From: Erythrobacter sp.
GTDB taxonomy: Bacteria > Pseudomonadota > Alphaproteobacteria > Sphingomonadales > Sphingomonadaceae
DNA: 64,000 nucleotides
NCBI RefSeq assembly: GCF_030066995.1
Contig: NZ_JASJAP010000005.1
Location: forward strand, 248,001 to 312,000
Direction: 5' to 3'
The position numbers were made by a program, and so were the translations under genes. The stretch's first letter is position 1. The number at the start of each line of letters is the position of its first letter. Below the pieces are notes generated by a model. That model worked only from the letters and a program-made list of their open reading frames with translations, had not been told where the DNA came from and did no database searches. Below are positions 34,402 through 44,898 of this stretch, piece by piece.

Positions 34402-34760
34402 CCCTGACGCATCTGGCGGCTCTTTTGTCCTTGGCGCTTGGAGGCGCGAACACCATGGCTGTTGATCAGGATGGGCAATCCCGTCCCCAGGCAAGACCGC
34501 TTGGCCTTGAAATCACCGAGACCGATGACACGATCGAGTTGCGAGTGAAGTCGAACGGCGCGCGCGCGGCAGAGGTTGAATTCTCGCTTGAAGTGACCGG
34601 CGCTTCCACCTCTCGGCACAAAGGCAAGACAAAGCTTGCCGAGGGCGCTGAAACGGTGCTGGCGACCGTCCGGGTCTCGAAGAGCCCGGATTGGTGCGCG
34701 CGGCTTGAGGTCGCCGAAGCCGGCGAGACCTATGTGATCAATGACGGAGCCTGCGCCTGA
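34398..34760 (+). CDS. csgH: CsgH-like curli assembly/inhibitor protein
   Basis: A 120-residue exported protein that fits the CsgH/CsgC type, the small immunoglobulin-like periplasmic proteins that keep curlin from polymerising inside the cell. Residues 1-20 form a signal peptide. The body has the alternating strands LGLEITETDDTIELRVKSN, AEVEFSLEVTGASTS and ETVLATVRVSKS, and a Cys pair (DWCARLEV and GACA). The strand order and the hydrophilic Ser/Thr/Lys-rich third strand resemble CsgH of Rhodopseudomonas as I remember it. The GTG start overlaps the upstream stop in a GTGA motif. The assignment rests on pattern and on the locus. Confidence 0.7.
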   Translation: MTLTHLAALLSLALGGANTMAVDQDGQSRPQARPLGLEITETDDTIELRVKSNGARAAEVEFSLEVTGASTSRHKGKTKLAEGAETVLATVRVSKSPDWCARLEVAEAGETYVINDGACA

Positions 34761-34787
34761 GTGTTGGACGCCTGAGCGCCGGGCGCG

Positions 34788-36482
34788 TTAGCGTCGGATG
34801 ATCTGATCCATCGTTATCGGGTCAACCCGCGGTCCCAGATCGTTCACCTGATCGATATGCACCTTGCGCGCGTGGGTCGGCAGGTGATCCTTCGATCCGA
34901 TCGTGAACTCGTCGTAGACCGGATCGTAATCGATCGGGATGCCCGCTTGCTTGATCCGCGACAGCGGCACATAAGAATCGCGTGCGGGCGACGCTTTGAT
35001 CCGTTGGTACTCGGCTGGATCGATCTGATCCTTCACCAGCTCGACAAGCGCGCCGAGATGCACGCTCAACTCCCGCTCGGTCTGCACGAATGTGAGCGTG
35101 CCGACCACAGTCCCGTTGATGCGGGTCGAAAGCGCGGACTGGTAGTCGAAACGCCCGGGCGAGGTTGAGGCGGACATTGATTGCGCCTGAGCGCCGGGGG
35201 CTGTCCTGGGAATGGCCAGGTTGGCCGGTTCGCCGCCTGCGATTTCCTGAACGCGCCGCGCCGCCTCATCGGGCGCGCCGGGGCTTGGCTGTTTCGGCGC
35301 CTGCCCAGCCACATTCTGCGTTTGCTGCGCGGGCTGCGACGCGCCCGCGCCGTCCCGCCTCGTCGCCGAGACTGCATCGACCATGGACGCAGGAACATTT
35401 GTGGCCGCCGCCAGGTTGGCCGCCCGATCGGCGGGCGCACCATTGAAAGCCTCCAAGGCATTGCCGGCGGCACCGGGCGTCAACCCCTCGCCCACCGCTG
35501 GAGTAGCACCCAGTTGCGGTGCCAGTTGCGATTGCTGTGTGGCCATCTCGGACACCGCGCCCGGCTCCGTCGCGACCGGTTCGCCCTCGCCCGCTTGCGC
35601 GGCAGCCAACGCCTTTGCGGGCGCGAAGCCGATCGCAGACGCGTCTTCGAGGCCCGAAATCACCGCCTCAGGCCGCTCGACCGATATGGCGCCGATCATC
35701 GCCTCCGAGCCCACGGAAACTCCTCCAAGCTCTTGCGAGTTCGCGCTCGTGAAGGCTGCGGGAAGGGCCGCGACAACGGCGCGCGTGACGATCGCTCCGG
35801 CAGCGGAAACCGGCTCTGCCGCCGGAAGCGGGCGCAGTGGTTCCTGCTCGAATGTGTCGCCGAACGCCGCCTGACCCGTTTGCGGCGCAAAATCCGAAAA
35901 GGTGGGGGCCGCGAAGGCTGCGGCAAACGCGTCGGTGGATGACGGAGCAACCTCAAGCGTGGTTGGCGTCGGCGCGAATTCCGATGGCGCGCCGACAGGC
36001 GCTGTCGCTCGATCGCCAGCCGCAATCGGCGAGGGGTCTGGAGCGGACACTGGCTTTGTCGGCGCCTCGATGGCTGCCCCTGCGCCACCCGGCTGAAACA
36101 GCGCGCTCTGTGGTGATCGGGTAACGCCAAAAGCGGGGCCGCGTGCCGTCTCTCGCAAGGCCTCCACCGGACTCGTGATTGGGCTCGTGACAGCGCTCGC
36201 GATTGGGCCCGTAACGGGGCTCGTAACTGGGCTCGTAACTGGGCCCGTGGGCACGTCGGGCCACAGGACACCGTCGCGGCCCTCGAACGCGAGCGCCGGG
36301 AGCCCCTCATTCGCCTTCACCGGACCGGTGGCCACCGCAGAAATGAATGGGGCGGGAAACAGAAAGCTGGCCGAAGCGATCGTCGTTCCCGCCACCAATT
36401 GTTTGCGAATCGAGCCGCGGCGAGGCGCGTCAACGCGCGCCGCCCCATCACCATGGAGTCCGAAAGTTCTGACTTTGCGCAC
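34788..36482 (-). CDS. Ala/Pro-rich secreted protein with a C-terminal folded domain
   Basis: A 564-residue protein that I do not recognise. A basic N-terminus precedes a hydrophobic export segment at about residues 28-52. Residues 75-108 contain tetrapeptide repeats (PVTS/PITS/PVTG type). Residues 108-430 are low-complexity Ala/Pro/Ser/Gly. Only the last 120 residues look folded: STRINGTVVGTLTFVQTERE, LVELVKDQIDPAEYQRI, SYVPLSRIKQAGIPIDYDPVYDEFTI. The C-terminal segment with VPLSRIKQAGIPIDYDP is reminiscent of small stalk/amidase-like surface domains, but I do not claim a family. The GTG start has a GGGGG site. It converges on the csgH-like gene and may be a surface or cell-wall-spanning partner of the fibres. 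Confidence 0.75.
   Translation of the reverse strand: MRKVRTFGLHGDGAARVDAPRRGSIRKQLVAGTTIASASFLFPAPFISAVATGPVKANEGLPALAFEGRDGVLWPDVPTGPVTSPVTSPVTGPIASAVTSPITSPVEALRETARGPAFGVTRSPQSALFQPGGAGAAIEAPTKPVSAPDPSPIAAGDRATAPVGAPSEFAPTPTTLEVAPSSTDAFAAAFAAPTFSDFAPQTGQAAFGDTFEQEPLRPLPAAEPVSAAGAIVTRAVVAALPAAFTSANSQELGGVSVGSEAMIGAISVERPEAVISGLEDASAIGFAPAKALAAAQAGEGEPVATEPGAVSEMATQQSQLAPQLGATPAVGEGLTPGAAGNALEAFNGAPADRAANLAAATNVPASMVDAVSATRRDGAGASQPAQQTQNVAGQAPKQPSPGAPDEAARRVQEIAGGEPANLAIPRTAPGAQAQSMSASTSPGRFDYQSALSTRINGTVVGTLTFVQTERELSVHLGALVELVKDQIDPAEYQRIKASPARDSYVPLSRIKQAGIPIDYDPVYDEFTIGSKDHLPTHARKVHIDQVNDLGPRVDPITMDQIIRR
36169..36252. repeat. Seven tandem 12-bp units inside the Ala/Pro-rich gene
   Basis: Units such as GGGCTCGTAACT, GGGCCCGTAACG and GGACTCGTGATT follow one another exactly every 12 bases. 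On the minus strand each encodes a tetrapeptide of the type P-V-T-S/G. Two adjacent units at 36217-36240 are identical, suggesting recent slippage, while outer units have drifted. Confidence 0.85.
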
Positions 36483-36649
36483 AATATCCCCCTGTGTGAG
36501 TCGGTGTTAGCAAACTGCGGCGCCTGAATCGATTCACTTTTGCAGCTCTTGCCCCTCATCGGGACACGCGCGGGCCTGCGTGGCCGCCTCTTCGGTGTCG
36601 CCCAAATCCACAGCCGATTTCAGGCTTTCGCGACTCGGCGCTCGCGCCT

Positions 36650-38128
36650 ATGCGGGCCGGCTGCATGGAACACGCCCCCGCCTTGAACACGGCCTTGAAG
36701 ACGCCGAACTGGACCGGCGAATTGCGCGCCACACTGCTGCTGGCCGCGCCGCTGGCGCTCGCCAACATGCTGCAGATGCTGACCTACGCCGTCGATGTGA
36801 TTTTCATCGCAAGACTGGGCGAGGCCGAACTGGCCGCCTCCTCGCTTGTAATGGCGCTCTTCGGGCTTATCGTGTGGGCTCTCAGCGCACTGACGGCCGC
36901 GGTGGCGCCGTTGATCGCCGCGGACCTGGGCGAGCGGCCCAACGCGATCCGCCCCGTGCGTCGATCCATGCGCATGGCCTTGTGGCTCGCAGTCTTCTCG
37001 GGCGCGCTGGGCATGGCGCTCTCGATGGTGACGATCCCGGTCATGCACGCAACCGGACAGCCCGCCGAAGTGATCGTTCTTGCCGGACCCTATCTCCTGG
37101 CCCTGGTCTGGTCGCTCATACCCATGGTCGTGGGCAATGTCCTGCGCACCTATGTCTCCACCCTCGGGCGGCCAATCTTCGCCACGGCGATCACGGCGGT
37201 CGGGATCGGGGTGAACGCTCTGGGCAATTACGCCTTGATATTCGGCAATTGGGGCGCACCACGCCTGGAATTGCTGGGCGCCGGGCTTGCCACGATCATC
37301 ACGACCACGTCGACCATGCTGGCCTATGTGGCGGTCATCCGGCTGGATCGCAGATTGCATCGCTACCGGATTTTCGGGCGCTGGTGGCGGCCCGATTGGG
37401 ACCGTTTTGGCCAGATCGTACGGATCGGCACGCCAATCGCGCTCACCGTGCTGGCCGAGGCGGGGATCTTCGGAGCGGCGGCGTTCCTGATGGGCCGGTT
37501 CGGCGCCTCCGAACTTGCCGGACACACCATTGCACTCAACATCGCCGCTTTCGCTTTTCAGGTGCCCTTCGGGGTCGGGCAGGCGGTGACCATCCGCGTC
37601 GGCTATTTTTACGGCGCGCGTGATCCCCAAGGCATCAAGCAGGCCGGATGGGTCGCTATCGCCATCGGCACGGGCTTTATGGCGTTGACGGCAATCGCCA
37701 TGATCCTGACCCCTTACCTTCTGCTCTCGATCTATCTCGACCCTAAAGCGACCGCGAACGCGGCGCTTGTGGGCTTTGCCCTGCAATACTTGGTATGGGC
37801 CGCCGCGTTTCAACTGGTTGACGGGCTTCAGGCGGTATCGCTGGGCGCGCTGCGCGGTCTTCAGGACACGCGCGTGCCGATGTGGATCGCGGTGTTCAGC
37901 TATTGGGTGCCCGGTTTCGGCCTTGCGATCGGCCTGGGGTTCTTCACGATTTTGGAGGGAACCGGCGTCTGGATCGGGCTCGCCACCGGGCTGACCTTTG
38001 CAGCGGCGCTGCTTACCTGGCGCTGGTGGCGCCGCGAGGCGCTGGGGCTGACGCGGCGCTCAACCGGTCAGGCTAACCCGGTTGCGCAGCCGCAGGAGAT
38101 GATCAGGCCGCAACCACCCGCTGTGTAA
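36650..38128 (+). CDS. MATE family multidrug efflux transporter (NorM-like)
   Basis: A 492-residue transporter with 12 predicted membrane helices in two homologous halves, the standard MATE architecture. Landmarks are APLALANMLQMLTYAVDVIF in helix 1, GEAELAASSLVMALF, VGIGVNALGNYALIFG, a central cytoplasmic loop with HRYRIFGRWW, then FGQIVRIGTPIALTVLAEAG, ELAGHTIALNIAAFAFQVPFGVGQA and LGALRGLQDTRVP in the second half. MATE pumps export cationic drugs and dyes in exchange for Na+ or H+. Start ATG 36650 is used; ATG 36665 is also possible. The 3' end overlaps the end of the convergent MscS-type gene by 26 bases. Confidence 0.92.
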   Translation: MRAGCMEHAPALNTALKTPNWTGELRATLLLAAPLALANMLQMLTYAVDVIFIARLGEAELAASSLVMALFGLIVWALSALTAAVAPLIAADLGERPNAIRPVRRSMRMALWLAVFSGALGMALSMVTIPVMHATGQPAEVIVLAGPYLLALVWSLIPMVVGNVLRTYVSTLGRPIFATAITAVGIGVNALGNYALIFGNWGAPRLELLGAGLATIITTTSTMLAYVAVIRLDRRLHRYRIFGRWWRPDWDRFGQIVRIGTPIALTVLAEAGIFGAAAFLMGRFGASELAGHTIALNIAAFAFQVPFGVGQAVTIRVGYFYGARDPQGIKQAGWVAIAIGTGFMALTAIAMILTPYLLLSIYLDPKATANAALVGFALQYLVWAAAFQLVDGLQAVSLGALRGLQDTRVPMWIAVFSYWVPGFGLAIGLGFFTILEGTGVWIGLATGLTFAAALLTWRWWRREALGLTRRSTGQANPVAQPQEMIRPQPPAV

Positions 38129-38567
38129 CCTCGCGCTGCGGGAACGGGATCGAGATACCCGCCTTGTCAAAGCGCGTCTTCGCTTGTTCCGTCAGGTCCC
38201 AGCTCATCGCCAGATAATCGGCCATGTTGCACCAGACGCGCAATCCCATGGTGACCGAGGATTCGTCGAGCGAACTGACGAACACGACGGGATCAGGATC
38301 ATCCAGCACCCGGTCATCGCCGCGCGCCATGGCGAGGAGTTCCTCGCGCGCGCATTCCATGCTGTCCTCGTAGGAAATGCCGATCAACAGATCGAACCGG
38401 TCCGAGCGTTCGAGCGCCTTGGAAACGGTGCGCGAAATGATCCCGGCGAGCAGAAATCCGAGGATGAGGACAGCAACGCCGCCGGAGATATCCATCATGT
38501 TGGTCTTGACCCAGATCATCACCGTCTGCGGGATCGAAAGGGTCGCGATTTCGGTGTCAATTTGCAT
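38103..38567 (-). CDS. MscS-type channel gene with an in-frame deletion of the pore region
   Basis: A 154-residue protein whose two ends match small mechanosensitive channels. Residues 1-57 give the N-terminal part and first membrane helix ([27 protein letters not shown]). Residues 58-150 give the C-terminal alpha/beta cytoplasmic domain ([52 protein letters not shown]). The second and third membrane helices, including the glycine-rich pore helix, and the whole middle beta domain, normally about 115 residues, are absent. The reading frame is nevertheless preserved across the junction near 38395-38400. The product cannot form a normal channel; it may be a decaying gene or a modified protein. 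Full-length MscS is about 280 residues. Confidence 0.82.
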   Translation of the reverse strand: MQIDTEIATLSIPQTVMIWVKTNMMDISGGVAVLILGFLLAGIISRTVSKALERSDRFDLLIGISYEDSMECAREELLAMARGDDRVLDDPDPVVFVSSLDESSVTMGLRVWCNMADYLAMSWDLTEQAKTRFDKAGISIPFPQREVTQRVVAA

Positions 38568-38704
38568 TTTCTATCCTGTCCAGGCGGCGCGCATCCAGGC
38601 GGTCCTCGTGCCTATGGCGATGGTGCAGCGCGCCCCTAGCTCCAAGAGCCACGCGCCAGGAAACCCCTTTCGAGGAGGGATGAAATTTTTTCGCCTCACA
38701 GGTG

Positions 38705-38767
38705 TTGACTCATGCGCGCCTCGCAACCACATGCGCGGCGCTGGCACTCTATGCATGAGAGTGCCAG
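38705..38767 (+). promoter_or_regulatory. groESL promoter with CIRCE operator
   Basis: CTGGCACTC (38741-38749), a nine-base spacer TATGCATGA and GAGTGCCAG (38759-38767) form the 9-9-9 inverted repeat of CIRCE, the HrcA repressor site. A TTGACT hexamer at 38705-38710 is the likely -35, with CACATG 17 bases later as a weak -10. The site is 35 bases before the groES ATG, so heat-shock control by HrcA is expected. Confidence 0.9.
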
Positions 38768-38802
38768 CACGAGCTAATTCAACAGAAGAGAGGTCATACA
38801 CA

Positions 38803-39071
38803 ATGGCATTTCGTCCCCTGCACGACCGCGTTCTGGTGCGTCGTATCGAAGCCGACACCAAGACCGCTGGTGGCATCATCATCCCCGACAGCGCTCAGGA
38901 AAAGCCGAGTGAAGGCGAAATCGTCGCCGTTGGCGAAGGTTCGCGCGACGACGACGGCGATCGCATCCCGCTCGACGTCAAGACCGGCGATCGCATCCTA
39001 TTTGGCAAGTGGGGCGGCACCGAAGTCAAGATCGACGGCGAAGACCTGCTGATCATGAAGGAAAGCGACAT

Positions 39072-39090
<19 letters not shown>
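38803..39090 (+). CDS. groES: Co-chaperonin GroES
   Basis: The 95-residue GroES lid of the GroEL folding chamber. Landmarks are [18 protein letters not shown], the mobile loop [48 protein letters not shown] and the C-terminal ESDIMGVIA. The frame is open upstream for 142 codons, but the ATG at 38803 gives the exact family N-terminus and lies downstream of the CIRCE element. It is followed after 81 bases by groEL. A short duplication of the last coding bases follows the stop at 39100-39118. Confidence 0.98.
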
Positions 39091-40815
<1,725 letters not shown>

Positions 40816-40867
40816 GCAAGCCTGTCCTGAGGCCCTCGAAGGGCCCAGCGCTGACTTACGCTACAAG

Positions 40868-40901
40868 AAGGCCCCGTCGGAGCGATCCGGCGGGGCCTTT
40901 T
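40868..40901 (+). terminator. Intrinsic terminator of groESL
   Basis: AAGGCCCCGTCGG and CCGGCGGGGCCTT form a long stem around AGCGAT, followed by a T run. It lies about 50 bases after the groEL stop. Confidence 0.9.
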
Positions 40902-41009
40902 GATTGCGTCGAACAATCGCTTCAACACGATCCTCAGGAGTGAACTTGACGCATTTGGCGCAAGCCGTATTATCGATTTAATACAGCAAAGCATCGAAGG
41001 AGGGCGCGC

Positions 41010-42287
41010 GTGCCCACTGTCAGGAAGCGCGTGGGCGCGATGGCGGCACTGCTGCTTGTCGCCGCTCACCCCGCTACAGCCGAGCCGGCTCAGCCAACCC
41101 AGACCAGTCCTACCTTCAACGCCGATCAGGTTCGCGAGGATCTGGAAGCTTGGCTTGAATGGACTCGATCTACGCATCCCGATCTGTCCTACTCAGTGAA
41201 CCCCGCAACCATTGACGACACAGCCAAACGGGTTTCGCAGACGCTTCCTGAAACGCTTACGCGGGCCGAGGCGTGGAAGGCAATGGCGAGGCTCAATCCC
41301 CTGTTCAACGACGCGCATGTCGGTCTCTTGGTCCCTCCAGCAGCCGATGTTGGGGCCGACGCGCTTGCGGTCGCAGTCAGCGCGAATGGAGACACTCTGG
41401 AGATCGCACCCAATGGCGACACGCGAGGGGCCGCGGCTCGGATTGTTGCTTTCAATGGGGTGCCTTGGTCCGATCTGGCGCAGGAGGCGATGGAGCTTCT
41501 GCGCGGCGAGAACGACGCGCTGCGACGGTTCATCATAGAACGAAGACTGCACGGCCTGCTTCGTTTGCTTCTGCCTGAGGGCGAGGTTACGAGGATGACG
41601 CTGCAAACGGCACCAACCAGCCGGATTGAGCTTCCCATTGATCCATCGCGCATTCGCTTCACGCCAACCGGTGCCAGTGACTACGCCCTCAGCTTTGAAG
41701 GTGACACAGCCACCCTCTTCATTCCGAGCTTCTCGCGCGACCGGGAGCGGGAATTTGCGGCATTTCTGGAGCAGGCCTTTGCCTCCATTGCAGAGCGTGA
41801 GAGCGAGCGCCTTGTCATCGACATCAGTCAGAATGGCGGGGGCGCCCACGAACTCTCTGACCGACTGATGGCCTACCTGACGGACGAACCATTCGCGTCC
41901 ACCTCCGCCATCAGCGCCCGCGTTACTCCTGAGAATATGGCGATGATCCCGGGCGCCGCGCTCGGCGATGTCGTGACCGTGCCCTTTTCCGAGCCGGTCA
42001 GTCCGCCAGAAGTCCTGCCGAACCGGTTTGCCGGAGAAGTGGCCATCAAGCTTGGGGCCAAGACCTATTCACAGGCCATCGTTTTCGCTGCGACAGCCCA
42101 AGATGCCGGCCTCGCGCAGCTCATCGGAGCGTCGCCGAACGCGCCCGCCAATCAAACCGGTCAGGTGCAGACGTTGACGCTCCCGAACACCGGTTTCAAG
42201 GTGCGTGCGCCGATCTACATCATCTATCGAGGGTCGGGCGATCGAAGCCGCGACCCTCTCAAGACCTCTGCTCCGCGAGCGCCCTGA
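41010..42287 (+). CDS. S41-type peptidase-like protein, secreted
   Basis: A 425-residue exported protein resembling C-terminal-processing (S41) peptidases. A signal peptide ends at about residue 25 (TATA). An N-terminal helical region with ARLNPLFNDAHVGLLVP is followed by a short degenerate PDZ-like part (EIAPNGDTRGAAARIVAFNG). The catalytic domain has LVIDISQNGGGAHELSDRLM and AIKLGAKTYSQAIVFAATAQD, where the Ser in TYSQA is the candidate nucleophile. In many S41 enzymes this motif is followed by a Ser/Ala-rich stretch, so activity is uncertain. The GTG start has GAAGGAGG upstream. Base composition is slightly more A/T-rich than that of groEL. Confidence 0.75.
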   Translation: MPTVRKRVGAMAALLLVAAHPATAEPAQPTQTSPTFNADQVREDLEAWLEWTRSTHPDLSYSVNPATIDDTAKRVSQTLPETLTRAEAWKAMARLNPLFNDAHVGLLVPPAADVGADALAVAVSANGDTLEIAPNGDTRGAAARIVAFNGVPWSDLAQEAMELLRGENDALRRFIIERRLHGLLRLLLPEGEVTRMTLQTAPTSRIELPIDPSRIRFTPTGASDYALSFEGDTATLFIPSFSRDREREFAAFLEQAFASIAERESERLVIDISQNGGGAHELSDRLMAYLTDEPFASTSAISARVTPENMAMIPGAALGDVVTVPFSEPVSPPEVLPNRFAGEVAIKLGAKTYSQAIVFAATAQDAGLAQLIGASPNAPANQTGQVQTLTLPNTGFKVRAPIYIIYRGSGDRSRDPLKTSAPRAP

Positions 42288-42302
42288 GCGAACGCCGCTC
42301 CG

Positions 42303-44591
42303 TCACCCGCCCTTCCGGCTCGCTTCCGCCGCTTCGATCACCGCTTCGTCCCACGTCACCTGCGTTTGGGTCTGCGGGTTGAAGCGGGTGTTAGCGTAGC
42401 TCGCGGCTTCCGCTGCGGCGATTTCTTCGGCGGTCAGGAACTCGCTCGGCTCAAGCGCGAACACATCGACCCCCCGCGTGATCTCGGTCGCGTAGATGTG
42501 GCCATTGTACCAATAGGCGGACCAGTAACCGCCCAGGACAAGCTGCTCGCCATCGATCGGGCCACGGTCGAAAAAGGCAATTTCTTTCGGATTGGCGCTG
42601 TCGGTGAAGTCCATCACGCTGATCCCGCCCTGGTACCAGGCCTGCAAGAAGAGATCGCGGCCCGGCACCGGGATGATCGATCCATTGTGCGCAACGCAGT
42701 TTTCCTTTTCGCTCTGCGGTCCGGGCATCTTGTAGTGGCTGCGGAATTCGAGCTTGCCATCGACGATGTCGTAAATCGCGTTGGCGCCCCAATCCATCGG
42801 GTCCTTGGCCGTGCAGTGCGGCCGCCCGCCGCCGCCCCACTCATCGGTGAAGACCACCTTGGTGCCATCGTTGTTGAAGGTTGCCGAGTGCCAGTAGGCA
42901 AAGCCCTTGTCGAACACAGCGTCGGTGCGCACCGGATTGTAGGGGTCTGAGATGTCCATCAGGATGCCGTTGCCCGAGCACGCGCCCGCCGCGATACCCA
43001 GCGAGGGGAAGACCGTGATGTCGTGGCACTGATTGGTCTGGCGGGTTGTCTGCGTCCCCTTCCCGCTGTCGCCGCCGAGCCAGAGCCCGGCGATCTCGCC
43101 CGTTCCCTCGTCGGCAAACACACGCGGGCTGCTGACAATGCGCGCGCTCGAAGGGTCGGCGAGCGGGATCTCGATCACGTCGATACTGAACAGCGCTGTG
43201 CGCGTGCTGGAGGGGTCCTGTACGCAGCGCGCGAGTTCCTCGGTCTTGCGGACCCGGCTGGTGCCCGAATTGTAGACGATGATCTTCTCATCGTCATGCG
43301 CGATGACCGAGTGCGTGTGGCTGCCCCGGCAGGTTTGCACCTGTCCAACCTGGCGAACCGCGGTGAGATCGGAGATGTCGAAGATCCGCAGGCCCCGGAA
43401 GCGTTCTTCGGACACATCGCCCTCAACCCCCTGAAGCCCGCAATCGACCCGCCCGCGGGTCTGCTCGACACTCATCACCAGGATGTCGCCCACAACCGAG
43501 ACATCGCCCTGACCACCTGGACACACGACCGAGCTCATCAGGTTCGGCACCCCGTCCTCGCCCAGCTTGTAGATGTTGAAGCCGTGGTAACTGCCCGCGA
43601 TCATGATGTCGTCGAAGAACGCCATGTCGGTGTTGGCGAAATCGAGCAGCGGAGTGCGCTCGGCGAACTGGGTGAGCGTTTCCTCATCGTCGCCGCGCTC
43701 AGGGGTCTCCCCGTCGTCGGCGTCGGCGACGTCCTCTACCGCGTCCTCGGCCTCGGCCCCTTCCTCCTCATCCATCGGGATTTCGGGGCGAAGATCGGCC
43801 GGGTTATCCGGGTTGAAGAAACCGGCGGGTTTGGGAAGGCTGACCACCTTGCGCAGGTTCAGGATCGCCTCGCCCGCGTCCGCAAAGCCCGGCGCAAGGC
43901 CCGCGCGCGGATCGGGCGAAAGCTCGGCGAGCAGCGCGTTCATCTTGCTGATTTCGGCCTGCTGATCGTTCTCGATGTCGCTGACAAATTGAAACAGCAC
44001 CGGGTCAGCGGCGGTGCCGAGCTCGCCCAGCAGGTCATCGACCATCTCGATCGCGCCTTCGTGGTGCGCGATCATCAGGGTCAGGAACAGGCGGTCGAAC
44101 TCCACCCCGCTCAGCGTCGCCAGCTCGGCCATCTGTTCGGGCGTTGCCATCCCCGACATCTTCGAATGGTCCACCATGGCGTGCTTGGAGTGGTCCATCC
44201 CCGAATGGTCCATCATGCCGACCATGACGGTCTTCTCGCCGCGCTCTTCAAGCCATGTGTTCATGAATTCGATCTCGTCGGCCTGGCTCGATTCGATGCG
44301 TCCCCCGATCGCGACCAGCTCCTCGCGGTTGGTTCGGTCCTTGATGAGCTCGGCCATATCGACAGCCTGCTGGTGGTGCACGATCATGCCCTGCATGAAG
44401 CTGACATCGGCGGGCGTGTAGCTTGCAGCGGCAAGTTGGCTTGCTTCTTCGACAGTCAGCGTGCGGCTATTCTGGCCCGGCGCACCGGGTTGAACGATCG
44501 GGGCAGCCTGGGCGAGAGCCACGCTGGATGTGCCAAACAAGAGAGCGCACAGAGTTACGTTAACGGACAAACGGCGGTTAGAATCGGACAT
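42303..44591 (-). CDS. DUF305-LVIVD fusion protein with Met/His-rich linker, secreted
   Basis: A 762-residue exported protein. A signal peptide ends near ALAQA. A DUF305 domain of two related halves, each with a His-His pair (FMQGMIVHHQQAVDMAELI and LTLMIAHHEGAIEMVDDL), is joined by a loop rich in Met and His (VGMMDHSGMDHSKHAMVDHS). That composition suggests copper or other metal binding. A very acidic linker with DEEEGAEAEDAVEDV follows. The C-terminal 430 residues are a beta-propeller with LVIVD-like repeats (RGLRIFDISDLT, GILMDISDPYNP, GGISVMDFTD) and four or more Cys. The function is unknown; metal handling or a surface role is plausible. ATG 44591 is preceded by GGGAAA; ATG 44603 is the alternative start. 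Confidence 0.83.
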   Translation of the reverse strand: MSDSNRRLSVNVTLCALLFGTSSVALAQAAPIVQPGAPGQNSRTLTVEEASQLAAASYTPADVSFMQGMIVHHQQAVDMAELIKDRTNREELVAIGGRIESSQADEIEFMNTWLEERGEKTVMVGMMDHSGMDHSKHAMVDHSKMSGMATPEQMAELATLSGVEFDRLFLTLMIAHHEGAIEMVDDLLGELGTAADPVLFQFVSDIENDQQAEISKMNALLAELSPDPRAGLAPGFADAGEAILNLRKVVSLPKPAGFFNPDNPADLRPEIPMDEEEGAEAEDAVEDVADADDGETPERGDDEETLTQFAERTPLLDFANTDMAFFDDIMIAGSYHGFNIYKLGEDGVPNLMSSVVCPGGQGDVSVVGDILVMSVEQTRGRVDCGLQGVEGDVSEERFRGLRIFDISDLTAVRQVGQVQTCRGSHTHSVIAHDDEKIIVYNSGTSRVRKTEELARCVQDPSSTRTALFSIDVIEIPLADPSSARIVSSPRVFADEGTGEIAGLWLGGDSGKGTQTTRQTNQCHDITVFPSLGIAAGACSGNGILMDISDPYNPVRTDAVFDKGFAYWHSATFNNDGTKVVFTDEWGGGGRPHCTAKDPMDWGANAIYDIVDGKLEFRSHYKMPGPQSEKENCVAHNGSIIPVPGRDLFLQAWYQGGISVMDFTDSANPKEIAFFDRGPIDGEQLVLGGYWSAYWYNGHIYATEITRGVDVFALEPSEFLTAEEIAAAEAASYANTRFNPQTQTQVTWDEAVIEAAEASRKGG

Positions 44592-44898
44592 CAATTTTCC
44601 CATCGATACAAAAATATTGCCCGCAAAGTGCCGCCGTTAAGCCGCCAGTCAAGGGCGACTGGGCAATTTCCGCGATAACTCGGGCGGGAACGTGTTCCCT
44701 GTTGAACGCTTATTTACGGGAAAAGGCAGCGCTTTTTCGGCGCCTCATGGCATCGAACGCGGTGCGCCATCGTGGCTTGATCGCTGATCAGGCACATCTG
44801 GTCGCAACCGCCAGCGCGTTGGCTTGTCGCGACGAATCGAGGCCATCTACCATCGCGCTTTAAGCTTGCGCTAACTTTAGTCGGAGACACTTCACCGC

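Noticed and set aside
36169..36252. The 12-bp tandem repeat considered as a CRISPR array
   Set aside because: The units are contiguous with no spacers and lie in frame inside a coding gene.
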